Positions 50,409-59,519 are shown, counted from the first letter of the stretch. The stretch: DNA of 64,000 bases from CAMAVH01 sp046297835 (GCA_046297835.1 JBKBHI010000001.1:310001-374000), one strand, 5' to 3'. Notes: a model not told the origin generated them from the sequence alone. Numbers and translations are program-made.

Positions 50409-52700
50409 ATGAGCGTCGGCCAGTCCGTCACGCGATTGGAGGATCCGCCGCTCGTCACCGGCCGGGCGCGGTTCGTCGCGGACCTGAACTTTCCCCGCCA
50501 GTTGCACATGCGGGTGGTGCGCGCGGCCCAGGCGCACGGCCGGATCGCCGCCGTCGATGCCGCGGCGGCCCTGGCATTGCCGGGCGTCTTCGCCGTCTGG
50601 ACGGCGGCCGACATCGCCGACCTGCCGCCGATCGATTTCCGCGAAGGGCCGATTCCGGAATTGGCGGCCTACCGCCAGCCGGTGCTGGCCAAGGATCGCG
50701 TGCGCTATGTCGGTGAGCCGGTCGCCGTCGTCTTTGCCGAGAACGAGTATCTGGCTGAGGACGCGGCCGATCTGGTCGAAATCGAGATCGAAGAATTGCC
50801 GCCGTTGCTCGACGCGGCCGCGCCGCCGGGCGAGTTTCCTGGCGCAGCCTCGACCGAAGCGACGGTCATCACCCAAGGCTACGGCGATATCGACGCCGCT
50901 TTCGCCGCGGCGGCGCGCGTCGTCGCGCTCGATCTTTCCGTCGGCCGCCACAGCGGCGTGCCGCTGGAAACGCGCGGCGCCATCGGCGTTTACGACGCGG
51001 CGCGCGACATTTTGCAGCTGCACGGCGCGGCGAAAGTGCCGCACAAGAACCGCGAGGCTCTGGCGCGCCTGTTCGGCCGCAGCCTGCAGGCGATGCATTG
51101 CTTCGAATATCATGTCGGCGGCGGCTTCGGCGTGCGCGGCGAAATCTATCCCGAGGACATTCTCGTCTGCCGCGCGGCGCTCCGCTTCGGCCGGCCGGTG
51201 AAGTGGATCGAGGACCGCCGCGAGCATCTTATGGCGGCGAACCATTCGCGCCAGCAGCGCCACCAGATCCGCGCGGCGGTCGACGGCGAAGGCCGCATCC
51301 TCGCGCTGGACGACAAGTTTTTCCACGACCAAGGCGCTTATCTGCGCACCCATGGGGTGCGCGTGCCGCACATGACGGCGGGCATTCTGCCGGGCCCGTA
51401 CCGTGTGCCGGTCTATCGCGCGACGGCCCATGTCCGGCTCACCAACAAGACGCCTTGCGCCACCTATCGCGGGCCGGGCCGCTACGAAAGCACGTTCGTG
51501 CGCGAGCGGCTGCTCGACGCCGTGGCGGCCGAGTTGAATCTCGATCCGGTCGAGGTGCGGCGCGTTAACATGATCACAAGCGCGGAAATGCCCTATGACC
51601 GACCGTTGCAGGCGCTCGGCGAGGAGATCAGCTACGACAGCGGCGATTATGCCGGCCTGATGGACAAGGTGCTGGCCAAGGCCGGCTGGCCGGCGATGAA
51701 AGCCGATGCCGCGCGCCGTCGCGCGGCCGGCGAGCTGGTCGGCGTCGGCCTCGCCATGTTCGTCGAGAAAGCCGGGCTCGGACCGGCCGACGGCGTGAAG
51801 ATCTCGGTCGATCCCGGCGGCAACGTCGAGGTCATCACCGGCGGCGCGTCGGTCGGGCAGGGGTTCGAGACGGCGATGGCGCAAATCTGTGCCGGCGCGC
51901 TCGGCGTCGATTACCGCAAGGTGCGCGTGGTGCATGGCCAGACCAACCGCATCGAGCACGGCATCGGCGCGCACGCCTCGCGCGCCACAGTCATGACCGG
52001 CTCGGCGACCCATAACGGCGCGCTCAACGTGCGCCGCAAGGCGCTCGCCGCCGCCGCCAAGCTGTTGCAGACGACGCCAGACGCGCTCGACATTGTCGAC
52101 GGCACGATCGTTCAGCGCGGCAATCCGTCGGGGCCGTCGATGGCCTTGGGCGATGTCGCCAAGCGCCTCGGGCCCGGCTCGAAGCTGCTGGAGCCGGGGC
52201 AGAACCCGGGGCTCGCCGACGAAGGCTGGTTCAACGTCGACCATCAGGTCTATCCTTACGGCATCCATGTCGCCCAGGCGCGGCTCGACCGCGCCACCGG
52301 TGGCGTCGCGATCGAGCGCTATGTCGCGGCCTTCGACATCGGCCGCGCCGTCAATCCCATGCTGGTCGAGGGGCAGATCGTCGGCAGTTTCACGCAAGGT
52401 CTCGGCGGGGCACTGCTGGAGGAATTCCGCTACAGCGAGGGCGGCGAGCCGCTCGCCGTCACCTTCGCCGACTATCTGCTGCCGACCCTGCACGACGTGC
52501 CGACGCTCGACGTGCAGCTTTACGAAGATGCGCCGAGCCCGCGCAATCCGCTCGGCATCAAGGGCGGCGGCGAAAGCGGCATCACCGGCGTCGGCGCGGC
52601 CCTCGCCTCAGCCATCGATGACGCCTTGCAGCGCCCCGGCGCGATCGCGACGCTGCCGATCACGCCGCAGCGCCTGAAGGACATCCTAGCGGCGGGCTGA
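50409..52700 (+). CDS. CoxL/xanthine-dehydrogenase-type molybdopterin hydroxylase subunit (orphan)
   Basis: Large molybdenum-binding subunit of 763 aa. Seen in order: SVTRLEDPPLVTGRARFVAD at the start, VRYVGEPVAVVFAENEYLAEDA, HVGGGFGVRGEIYPED, TYRGPGRYESTF (the YRGAGR-like site of non-CO members, not the CO-dehydrogenase form-I site), GGASVGQGFETAMAQI and the catalytic Glu in KGGGESGITGVG. The usual FAD (medium) and [2Fe-2S] (small) subunits are not encoded next to it. A TTG at 50394 is an alternative start. It is one base from the following hydrolase gene, so both are in one operon. Confidence 0.88.
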   Translation: MSVGQSVTRLEDPPLVTGRARFVADLNFPRQLHMRVVRAAQAHGRIAAVDAAAALALPGVFAVWTAADIADLPPIDFREGPIPELAAYRQPVLAKDRVRYVGEPVAVVFAENEYLAEDAADLVEIEIEELPPLLDAAAPPGEFPGAASTEATVITQGYGDIDAAFAAAARVVALDLSVGRHSGVPLETRGAIGVYDAARDILQLHGAAKVPHKNREALARLFGRSLQAMHCFEYHVGGGFGVRGEIYPEDILVCRAALRFGRPVKWIEDRREHLMAANHSRQQRHQIRAAVDGEGRILALDDKFFHDQGAYLRTHGVRVPHMTAGILPGPYRVPVYRATAHVRLTNKTPCATYRGPGRYESTFVRERLLDAVAAELNLDPVEVRRVNMITSAEMPYDRPLQALGEEISYDSGDYAGLMDKVLAKAGWPAMKADAARRRAAGELVGVGLAMFVEKAGLGPADGVKISVDPGGNVEVITGGASVGQGFETAMAQICAGALGVDYRKVRVVHGQTNRIEHGIGAHASRATVMTGSATHNGALNVRRKALAAAAKLLQTTPDALDIVDGTIVQRGNPSGPSMALGDVAKRLGPGSKLLEPGQNPGLADEGWFNVDHQVYPYGIHVAQARLDRATGGVAIERYVAAFDIGRAVNPMLVEGQIVGSFTQGLGGALLEEFRYSEGGEPLAVTFADYLLPTLHDVPTLDVQLYEDAPSPRNPLGIKGGGESGITGVGAALASAIDDALQRPGAIATLPITPQRLKDILAAG

Positions 52701-52701
52701 C

Positions 52702-53535
52702 ATGGCCGATTTCACCACCGAGGATGTCGTTTATCACTGCCCGTCCGGCATCGCGCTGACGGCGACTCTCTACAAGCCAGCGGGCCCGGGGCCGCATCCG
52801 GCGGCGATCGACGCGCACGGCGGCCGTTGGTGCGGCGAGACGCGCATGACCAATCGCGCGATCGACGAAGCCTTGGCGGCGGCCGGAATTTTCGTCATGG
52901 CGCTCGATTTCCGCATGCCGCCGGACGCGCGCTATCCGCTGCCCGTCGCCGACATCAATTTCGCGCTGCGCTGGCTGCGCGCTCATGCCGGCGAATACGC
53001 CATCCGCGAAGATTGGATCGGCGGCGTCGGCACCTCCAGCGGCGGCCATCAGCTGGCGCTCGCGGCGATGAATCCCGACGATCCGAAATACCGCCAGGAT
53101 CATACTGCCGAGATGGACGGGGTAAGCGCGGCGGCGAGTTTTATCGTGCTATGCTGGCCGGTGTCCGATCCGCCGGCGCGCTACCGCTACGCCATCGCCA
53201 ACAAGATGGACATCCATATCCAGAGCCATGAGCGCTATTGGCCGAGCGAAGCGGCGATGGCCGAAGGCAGCCCGCAGCGCATCGTCGCCGACGGCGAAGC
53301 GGCGGTCCTGCCGCCGGCACTGCTGATCCAGGGAACGGCCGACACGATCCTCTCGCCCGGCATGTCGGAACGCTTCGCCGAGACTTACGCGGCGGCGGGC
53401 GGCGACATGACCTTGATCCATTATCCCGGCGAGAAGCATACGTTCATCACCAACGCGCCGGAATCTCCGGCGTCGCGCCAAGCGCTCGCCGACATGATCG
53501 CCTTCATCCGCGCGCGCACGATCGAGCGGCCCTGA
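52702..53535 (+). CDS. Alpha/beta hydrolase (esterase/lipase, HSL-like)
   Basis: Cytoplasmic hydrolase of 277 aa. The oxyanion motif is DAHGGRWCGE, the nucleophile elbow GVGTSSGGHQLALAA (Ser), the acid IQGTADTILSPGM (Asp) and the catalytic His in YPGEKHTFIT. It starts one base after the CoxL-like stop, so it is coupled to that gene. A role in hydrolysing an ester or lactone made or used by the hydroxylase is inference. An intrinsic terminator follows. Confidence 0.9.
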   Translation: MADFTTEDVVYHCPSGIALTATLYKPAGPGPHPAAIDAHGGRWCGETRMTNRAIDEALAAAGIFVMALDFRMPPDARYPLPVADINFALRWLRAHAGEYAIREDWIGGVGTSSGGHQLALAAMNPDDPKYRQDHTAEMDGVSAAASFIVLCWPVSDPPARYRYAIANKMDIHIQSHERYWPSEAAMAEGSPQRIVADGEAAVLPPALLIQGTADTILSPGMSERFAETYAAAGGDMTLIHYPGEKHTFITNAPESPASRQALADMIAFIRARTIERP

Positions 53536-53982
53536 ACCTGCCCAAAATCCGCGCATAAAACGCGCGGTATTTCGCGTCTGCTGCGGGGTGCGCCGCGCTT
53601 TTTTTTCGGCCCGACGCCGCGCGCATAAGGTCGCGATATCGCTGGCGAAAGCGCAACTATGCCTGCGCTAAATAAGTCGTCCTCTTGCAATAAATAAAGG
53701 TTCTGCCCCACGCTTGCCCGAGGGTCAGGCATGCAATCTGCAAGGCTCGCGAGGGGATGGAGGCAGCCGGCCCGGACATTTGCAAATCTCATGCGCCGCC
53801 AGAGCAAATGTGGTTTGTCCGGCCGTTTTTCGGGGAGCATTCTCGTCCCGCCGCCGCCGCGCCGCTCGATGACGAACCGAGCGTCCGCCATGCCGCCCGC
53901 CGTGCGTTTCCGCCTGCGCTTGCCGAGAAGCTGACGCCGCCAGCGCATCTCTCGGGCATCGAGTTAGACATGGAGAACGACA
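53536..53982. promoter_or_regulatory. Terminator and promoter gap before the Rieske oxygenase gene
   Basis: This 447-base gap begins with an intrinsic terminator (next entry). Further on is a palindrome ATTTGCAAAT (53778-53787), which is part of a wider dyad ACATTTGC (53776-53783) / GCAAATGT (53814-53821). A weak -24/-12-like sequence, AGGCATGCAATCTGCA at 53727-53742, has the right ten-base GG-GC spacing but three mismatches. I see no gene in it. Confidence 0.4.
53557..53606 (+). terminator. Intrinsic terminator after the hydrolase gene
   Basis: AAAA-C-GCGCGG (53557-53567) pairs with CCGCGC-TTTT (53593-53602) with one bulged C, and eight Ts run from 53599 to 53606. It ends the CoxL-like/hydrolase operon. 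Confidence 0.65.
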
Positions 53983-55263
53983 ATGTTTACGGCTGAGCAA
54001 AACGAAATTCTGTGCCGCGTCGGTCCGGGCACGCCGATGGGCGGCCTGTTCCGTAGCTTCTGGATCCCCTTCCTGCTGAGTTCGGAGCTGGAGATCGACG
54101 GCCCGCCCAAGCGCGTCACGTTGCTCGGCGAGAATCTCGTCGCCTTCCGCGACAGCCAGAACCGCGTCGGCCTGCTCGACCGCCACTGCGCCCATCGCCG
54201 CGCCGACCTGTTCTTCGGGCGCAATGAGGAATGCGGCCTGCGTTGCACCTATCACGGCTGGAAGTTCGACATCACCGGCCAGGCGCTGGAACTGCCGGCC
54301 GAGCCGGAAGGCACGCCGCTGATCAAGGACGCCAAGATCAAAGCCTATCCGACGCGCGAGGCCGGCGGCGTGATCTGGACCTACATGGGCCCGAAGGAGA
54401 AGGAGCCGGCAGACATCCCGCTGCTCGACTGGACGGCGGTGCCGGCGACCCACCGGGCCGCGACCAAGCGCTTGCAGGAAAACAATTGGGCGCAGGCCGT
54501 CGAAGGCGGCCTCGATTCGAGCCACGTGTCGTTTCTGCACCGCGCCTTCACGCAAATCCAGACGGCGACCACGAGCAAGGATGGCCATTTGGTGCAACGG
54601 CCGATTTACATGGTGAAAGACACGCGCCCGACCTTTCACATCCACAAGACCGACTACGGGTTCGCCATCGGCGCGCGCCGCATCGCCAGCGACACGGAAT
54701 ATTATTGGCGCTTGTCGCAATTCCTGATGCCGGCCTTCACCATCATCCCGACGGCCGAAGGGCGGCCGCTGACCGGCCATTTCTGGGTGCCGATCGACGA
54801 TCATAATTGCTGGGCCTATACCTTCTCGTGGCATCCCAAGCGCCCGCTCACCGACGAAGAGTGGGAGGAATATGCCGGCGGCACGCAGATTCACGCTGCC
54901 GTGGACGAGAATTTCCGGCCGCTCGCGAACAAGGACAACACCTACAAGCTGGATCGCGAGATGCAGCGCAAGGAGAACTACACCGGCATCGTCGGCGTCG
55001 GCATTCAGGACATGAGCGTGCAGGAGAGCATGGGCGCGATCACCGACCGCTCGAAAGAGCTGCTCGGCGCGTCGGACGCCGCCATCGTCTATTGGCGGCG
55101 GCTGATGATCGCCGAAGCTCTGGCGTTGAAGGAGAGCGGCAAGGCCCCGCTCGGCACCGAGACGCCCAAAGCCTATCAGGTGCGCAGCGGGGCGGTGCTG
55201 TTGCCCAAGGAGGCCGACCCGTTCAAGGCCATGGCCGAGAGCCTGTTCCTGGCGCCGGCATAA
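53983..55263 (+). CDS. Rieske non-heme iron oxygenase (phthalate 4,5-dioxygenase-like)
   Basis: Aromatic-ring-hydroxylating oxygenase subunit of 426 aa. The N-terminal pattern GTPMGGLFRSFWIPFLLSSE and the Rieske centre DRHCAHRRADLFFG...CGLRCTYHGWKFD are close to the phthalate-dioxygenase group. The mononuclear iron site is in EGGLDSSHVSFLHR (two His). Single-component-type oxygenases need a separate ferredoxin reductase; none is encoded nearby. GGAG precedes the ATG. A VOC-family gene follows 68 bases downstream. Confidence 0.92.
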   Translation: MFTAEQNEILCRVGPGTPMGGLFRSFWIPFLLSSELEIDGPPKRVTLLGENLVAFRDSQNRVGLLDRHCAHRRADLFFGRNEECGLRCTYHGWKFDITGQALELPAEPEGTPLIKDAKIKAYPTREAGGVIWTYMGPKEKEPADIPLLDWTAVPATHRAATKRLQENNWAQAVEGGLDSSHVSFLHRAFTQIQTATTSKDGHLVQRPIYMVKDTRPTFHIHKTDYGFAIGARRIASDTEYYWRLSQFLMPAFTIIPTAEGRPLTGHFWVPIDDHNCWAYTFSWHPKRPLTDEEWEEYAGGTQIHAAVDENFRPLANKDNTYKLDREMQRKENYTGIVGVGIQDMSVQESMGAITDRSKELLGASDAAIVYWRRLMIAEALALKESGKAPLGTETPKAYQVRSGAVLLPKEADPFKAMAESLFLAPA

Positions 55264-55331
55264 GCGCGCGGGACAACGACGCCGACGGGGCGGGCGTTCC
55301 GCCCCGTCGCATTTCAGCGAGGAGAGCATCC

Positions 55332-55868
55332 ATGGGAACGACGGGCCAATTGCGCCATTTCGCGATATCGGTGCCCGATCCCTGGGCGACCGCCGAATTC
55401 TATATCCACGCCTTCGGATTCAAATTCGTCGGCGAGACCGATTCGCGCCTGGCCGAAGGCTGCTACATCTCCGACGGGGTGCTGAACATCGCCCTCCTGA
55501 AATACAAGTCGGACGAAGCGGCGCAGGGCTCGGGCAAGGATTTCGTCGGCATCCACCATTTCGGCATATGGGTCGACGACGTCGAGGAGACGCGCAAGCG
55601 CGTCGAAGCCGCCGGCGGCAAATGGCTGATGGGCGATCCGGATCCGCAGCACGGCACTTTCTACGAAGTGAAGTTCACCGATCCCAACGGAGTGATCTTC
55701 GATCTCACCCACAACGGATGGGGCGGATCGGAGCGCTATCCCGGCACGCCGGGCAGCGAGTCGAAGCTGGCGCGCAAGATGGTCGAGCGCTTCAGCGAGC
55801 GCCGCGCCAAGGCGCGCGCCGACATGGAAAAGAAAACATCGGCCGCGACGCCAGCGCTCGCCAAATAA
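55332..55868 (+). CDS. VOC-family (glyoxalase/extradiol-dioxygenase fold) protein
   Basis: 178-aa vicinal-oxygen-chelate protein with two beta-alpha modules: GQLRHFAISVPDPWATAEFY (His9 region) and FVGIHHFGIWVDDVEETRKR, then VKFTDPNGVIFDLTHNGWGG. The expected metal ligands are the two His and an acidic residue on the last strand, which is Asp here instead of the usual Glu. A charged C-terminal helix (ARKMVERFSERRAKARADME) extends beyond the domain. GAGGAGAG precedes the ATG. It follows the Rieske gene and probably acts on its product or a related intermediate. Confidence 0.88.
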   Translation: MGTTGQLRHFAISVPDPWATAEFYIHAFGFKFVGETDSRLAEGCYISDGVLNIALLKYKSDEAAQGSGKDFVGIHHFGIWVDDVEETRKRVEAAGGKWLMGDPDPQHGTFYEVKFTDPNGVIFDLTHNGWGGSERYPGTPGSESKLARKMVERFSERRAKARADMEKKTSAATPALAK

Positions 55869-55880
55869 ACGCTGCTAGAC

Positions 55881-55906
55881 GGCCGGCTCATTGAGCCGGC
55901 CCTTTC
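55881..55906 (+). terminator. Terminator after the Rieske-VOC pair
   Basis: GGCCGGCTC (55881-55889), loop ATT, GAGCCGGCC (55893-55901), then CTTTC: perfect 9-base arms with a short T-rich tail, 13 bases past the VOC stop. Confidence 0.72.
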
Positions 55907-56065
55907 GGTTTGCGGCGATAGCCGTCGCCGCGCTCTGTTCCAGAAAGTCTGAGTGCCGCTATATGCGGCACGCTGTGCCGCGAAAAAGCGCAGAGGCTTG
56001 GCTGACGAACATTTTCGAACCGAGGCGCGCGCCGTATCGCGAAGCGCGTTTCGGTGCGTAAAGCG

Positions 56066-56848
56066 TTAGCGCGACGCGAGCTTCCGTTCTTTTTGCGCCG
56101 GTTCGCCGAAGATGGCGGTTTCGGCGATCTTCGCGATCTTGCTGATGTGATTTTCCAAAAGCTGGCAGGCCAGATCGGCGTCGCGCTTGAGCGTGGCTTG
56201 AACGATCTTCGTGTGGTCGTTGCTCAAGCCGGAACGGGGAAATGTCCGCCGCTGGGTCGTGCGGTATCTGTAGCGCAGCGATTGGTCGTACAGTTGCGCG
56301 GTGAATTGCAGAAGCCGCCGCGTGGGGCAGGCGGAAATCAGCTCCAGATGGAAGTCGCGATTCGCGTTCTCCCAGGTGATGACGGCATCGTCCGACTTCC
56401 GGGTCAGGCTCACTTCCAGGCGCTCGAGCGCGTAGCTGGCCGCCACGACGCGTTTTTCCCACGCCATGTCGCCATGCGTAATGGCTTGCCGCAGCGCTTC
56501 GACCTCGATCAGCTTTCTGGCTTCGGTGATGTCTTGCAGATCTTGGCACGAAATTTGAGAGACCCAGAAGCCGCGTTGCGACACGGACTCGACGAGACCA
56601 TCCGACAAAAGCCGAGACAAGGCCTCGCGAACGGCGCTGGCGCCATAGCCGAAGGTCGCGGTCAGATGCTGGATGCGGAGCTTTTCGCCGGGCGCGAGGC
56701 GGCTGGAAAGGATCTCTTGGCGGAGACGCCAATAGGCCTTCTCGATGTCCGATCCGGAACGGGTCTGGAGGTCTAGGTCGGCCATGAATGTTCGGTCGCG
56801 TTGGGTGAGAGGGCGCCCGCCCGCGGTTAAGCGATTGGCGCGATGCAT
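56066..56848 (-). CDS. GntR-family (FCD domain) transcriptional regulator
   Basis: FadR-subfamily repressor of about 260 aa. The winged-helix domain reads YWRLRQEILSSRLAPGEKLR, then GASAVREALSRLLSDGLVES and RGFWVSQIS. The all-helical FCD effector domain follows, with EARKLIEVEALRQAI, NRDFHLELISACPTRRLL and DHTKIVQATLKRDADLACQ, supplying the usual metal or ligand His residues. The start is uncertain: ATG 56848, ATG 56785 or TTG 56878, none with a good ribosome site. It is divergent from the TauD-like gene and likely controls it, with a small carboxylic acid as effector. Confidence 0.9.
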   Translation of the reverse strand: MHRANRLTAGGRPLTQRDRTFMADLDLQTRSGSDIEKAYWRLRQEILSSRLAPGEKLRIQHLTATFGYGASAVREALSRLLSDGLVESVSQRGFWVSQISCQDLQDITEARKLIEVEALRQAITHGDMAWEKRVVAASYALERLEVSLTRKSDDAVITWENANRDFHLELISACPTRRLLQFTAQLYDQSLRYRYRTTQRRTFPRSGLSNDHTKIVQATLKRDADLACQLLENHISKIAKIAETAIFGEPAQKERKLASR

Positions 56849-56934
56849 GTTTTTATCTGAATTAGCGTTAATTGACAAAAAAACTTTTTTTTGCGACTTT
56901 GTCGCTAGACGCGAACGATACGAGGGAGCGACAG
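56849..56934. promoter_or_regulatory. Divergent promoter gntR / tauD-like gene
   Basis: A short AT-rich gap. TTGACA (56872-56877) could be a -35 box for the plus-strand gene. GCGAC-TTT-GTCGC (56893-56905) is a perfect 5-base-arm dyad, and GACAAA (56874-56879) / TTTGTC (56898-56903) another; either may be the GntR operator. Confidence 0.4.
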
Positions 56935-57804
56935 ATGGCGACCATTGCGGCAGAAAAGCCTAAAGCGAAAACGGTTTACGAAGCGATCACGGTGACGAAG
57001 TGCACGCCGAATGTCGGCGCGGAAATCGGCAATATCGACCTGACCAAGCCGCTCAGCCCAGCTCAGGTGAAGGAAGTGCGCGCGGCCATCACGGAACATG
57101 GCGTGATCTTCTTCCGCGAGCAGCCGATCAGCTTCGAGGATCACGACCGCTTCGTGCGCTATTTCGGCGAGCCGCATGAGCATATCGGCGGGGATTACAC
57201 CGCCTCCAAGCGCGTTCCCAATTACCCCGGCATTCGCCAGCAGTATTTCGACGGCAATTCCAAGCGCGTCGCCGGCGAAGACTGGCATTCCGACCAGAGC
57301 TACGGCGACAAGCCGCCGACGTACAGCATCCTGCATCAGGAGATCGTGCCGAGCGACGGCGGCGGCGACACGATGTTCATGTCCTGCTCCAAGGCTTACG
57401 AAGAGCTCAGCGATTCGATGAAAGCCTATCTGAAGGGCAAGACGGCCACGCATATGGGCGGCAAATCCTTCGACGCCGAGGGCGCGGGCAAGCGTCCCGT
57501 CGTCGTCCATCCGGTCGTCACGGTCCATCCGGAGAGCGGCCGCAAGGTGCTGTTCGTCAACCCGAGCTTCACCAGCCACATCAACGACGTGCCGAAAGCC
57601 GAAAGCAAGCAGGTGCTGCAGTATCTCTATGAGCACATGCGCAAGCCGCATTGGCAGATGCGCTTCCGCTGGCGCAACCACTCGATCGCCATGTGGGACA
57701 ATCGCGCGGTGCAGCATATGGCGATTTGGGACTACTGGCCGCAGGTGCGCTCCGGCTACCGCATGTTCCTGACGAACGAAGACGCCCCCGTGATGGCCGA
57801 TTGA
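56935..57804 (+). CDS. TauD/TfdA-family 2-oxoglutarate-dependent dioxygenase
   Basis: 289-aa iron(II)/2-oxoglutarate oxygenase. The facial triad is His118 and Asp120 in EDWHSDQSYG and His261 in NRAVQHMAIWDY; the 2-oxoglutarate arginine is in RSGYRMFL. The N-terminal GAEIGNIDLTKPLSPAQVKE is the usual TauD opening. It hydroxylates an unknown substrate and releases succinate and carbon dioxide. GAGGGAG precedes the ATG at 56935. It is divergent from a GntR-family regulator and followed by a terminator hairpin. Confidence 0.92.
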   Translation: MATIAAEKPKAKTVYEAITVTKCTPNVGAEIGNIDLTKPLSPAQVKEVRAAITEHGVIFFREQPISFEDHDRFVRYFGEPHEHIGGDYTASKRVPNYPGIRQQYFDGNSKRVAGEDWHSDQSYGDKPPTYSILHQEIVPSDGGGDTMFMSCSKAYEELSDSMKAYLKGKTATHMGGKSFDAEGAGKRPVVVHPVVTVHPESGRKVLFVNPSFTSHINDVPKAESKQVLQYLYEHMRKPHWQMRFRWRNHSIAMWDNRAVQHMAIWDYWPQVRSGYRMFLTNEDAPVMAD

Positions 57805-57816
57805 CGGGCTGAAACG

Positions 57817-57844
57817 CCAAGCCGCCTCTTCGAGGGCGGCTTGG
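57817..57844 (+). terminator. Terminator-like hairpin after the tauD-like gene
   Basis: CCAAGCCGCC (57817-57826), loop TCTTCGAG, GGCGGCTTGG (57835-57844): perfect 10-base arms, 12 bases past the stop, no clear T-run. Confidence 0.6.
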
Positions 57845-57981
57845 CCGCAGTCTTGCATCGAGCCGCACGAAGCTATCCCGCACGACAAGGCTGCTCTAGC
57901 GGCCTATGAACACCCCGCGAAATTTGTAAAAGCCATAGCGATCGATCCCATCGCTTCATTCGATATCATTGGAGGAAATTC

Positions 57982-59460
57982 ATGAACGTCGCCCGCGAAC
58001 CGTCGAAAGACGACACCATCATCCCTTATGAGGGGCTGCGCGGTTGGCTCGAGGCGGTCGACGGCATGGGCGAGCTGCTGCGCGTCAACGGCGCCAATTG
58101 GGACGCCGAGATGGGCGCGATCACCCACATGCTGACGGAGAAAAGCCGCAACGGCGCGCCGGCGGTGCTGTTCGACGAGGTGCCGGGCTACGCCAAAGGC
58201 TATCGCACGCTCTATGGCCATTTCTCCTCGGTCAAGCGCGTGGCGCTGACGCTCGGCCTGTCCACCGAATTCGACCGCAAGGTCGACATCGTGCAGCGCT
58301 ATCACGAGCGCATGCAGAGCCTGAAGCCGATCCCGCCGCGCTACGTCGATAAGGCGCCGATTCTGGAGAACGTCATCACCGGCGACGACATCGACGTGCT
58401 CAAATTCCCGGTGCCGCGCCACCACGAGATCGACACGGCGCGCTACATCGGCACGGCCAACTGCGTCATCACCCAGGATCCGGACGCCGGCTGGTTCAAC
58501 CTCGGCACTTACCGCAACCAGGTTTATGACGGCAAGACGATCGGTTGCCAGATCACTGAGGGCAAGCACGGCCGCATCCATCGCGACAAATATTTCGAGC
58601 GCGGCCAGAGCATGAAGGTCGTCGTGCTCGTCGGCCAGGATCCGCTGCTTTACATGCTGGCGGCGAGCCCGCTGCCCGAGGGTGTGAGCGAGCTGGAGTT
58701 CGCCGGCGGCATCAAGGGCAAGCCGATCGACGTGGTGCGCGGCCCCTACACCGGCTTCCCGATCCCGGCCGATTGCGAGATCGCCATCGAATGCGAGGCG
58801 GTGCCCGGCAACGTCAAGCCGGAAGGCCCGTTCGGCGAATGGATGGGCTATTACTCGGACGACACGCAGGCGCGCCCTTACCTGAACATCAAGACGATCC
58901 TGCATCGCAACAACCCGATCATCTGCTGCGCGCCGCAGCACAAGCCGGTGGACGAAACCGGCTTGCTCAAGGGCATCGCGGGTTCGGCGCAGATCTGGCG
59001 CGCGCTGGACGCCTGCGGCCTGCCCGACATTCTCGGCGTGTGGAACCACGAGGGCGGCCCGGCGACGCGCTTCACCGTGGTGCAGATCAAGCAGCGCTAC
59101 CCGGGCCACGCCCGCAACGTGCTGCATGTCGCGGCGAACTGCCAGGGTGGCGCTTATGCCGGCAAATGGACGGTGGTGGTCGACGACGACATCGACGCCG
59201 GCGATCTCGACCAGGTGCTGTGGGCGATGAGCACGCGCTTCGATCCGGTCACCGACATCGACATCATCCAGAAAGCCTGGGCGTCGAAGCGCGATCCGCT
59301 GTGGCTGCCGGGCAATTTCAACAACCGCATCCTGATCGACGCCTGCATTCCCTACGACATGAAGCTCAAAGGGACTTTTCCGCCGGTCGTCGACGTCTCG
59401 CCCGAGCTGCGCGCCAAGATCAGGGCCAAGTTCGCGAACATCGATTTTCCGACGGCTTGA
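57982..59460 (+). CDS. UbiD-family decarboxylase
   Basis: 492-aa member of the prenylated-FMN-dependent (de)carboxylase family. The N-terminus LRGWLEAVDGMGELLRVNGA, the metal/flavin site region FNLGTYRNQVYDGKTIG with GRIHRDKY, and the catalytic acidic region ECEAVPGNVKPEGPFGEWMGYYSD match UbiD enzymes acting on aromatic or unsaturated acids. The partner flavin prenyltransferase (UbiX) is not in the window. AGGAGG-like TTGGAGGAA precedes the ATG. A second TctC gene with its own sigma-54 promoter follows. Confidence 0.92.
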   Translation: MNVAREPSKDDTIIPYEGLRGWLEAVDGMGELLRVNGANWDAEMGAITHMLTEKSRNGAPAVLFDEVPGYAKGYRTLYGHFSSVKRVALTLGLSTEFDRKVDIVQRYHERMQSLKPIPPRYVDKAPILENVITGDDIDVLKFPVPRHHEIDTARYIGTANCVITQDPDAGWFNLGTYRNQVYDGKTIGCQITEGKHGRIHRDKYFERGQSMKVVVLVGQDPLLYMLAASPLPEGVSELEFAGGIKGKPIDVVRGPYTGFPIPADCEIAIECEAVPGNVKPEGPFGEWMGYYSDDTQARPYLNIKTILHRNNPIICCAPQHKPVDETGLLKGIAGSAQIWRALDACGLPDILGVWNHEGGPATRFTVVQIKQRYPGHARNVLHVAANCQGGAYAGKWTVVVDDDIDAGDLDQVLWAMSTRFDPVTDIDIIQKAWASKRDPLWLPGNFNNRILIDACIPYDMKLKGTFPPVVDVSPELRAKIRAKFANIDFPTA

Positions 59461-59503
59461 GAGAAACGGAAACGCGCGAAAAGAGACGGCAGCACATCAG
59501 CGC

Positions 59504-59519
59504 TGGCACGTGTTTTGCT
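59504..59519 (+). promoter_or_regulatory. Sigma-54 (-24/-12) promoter of the second tctC gene
   Basis: TGGCACGTGTTTTGCT is a full match to TGGCACG-N4-TTGCW, with GG (59505-59506) and GC (59517-59518) ten bases apart. The predicted start is near 59530, 81 bases before the tctC ATG. Confidence 0.8.

Noticed and set aside
53757..53996. A 79-codon open frame ending just after the Rieske start.
   Set aside because: No ribosome site suits it, it overlaps the Rieske start out of frame, and its composition is that of a random GC-rich frame; the stretch carries dyads instead.
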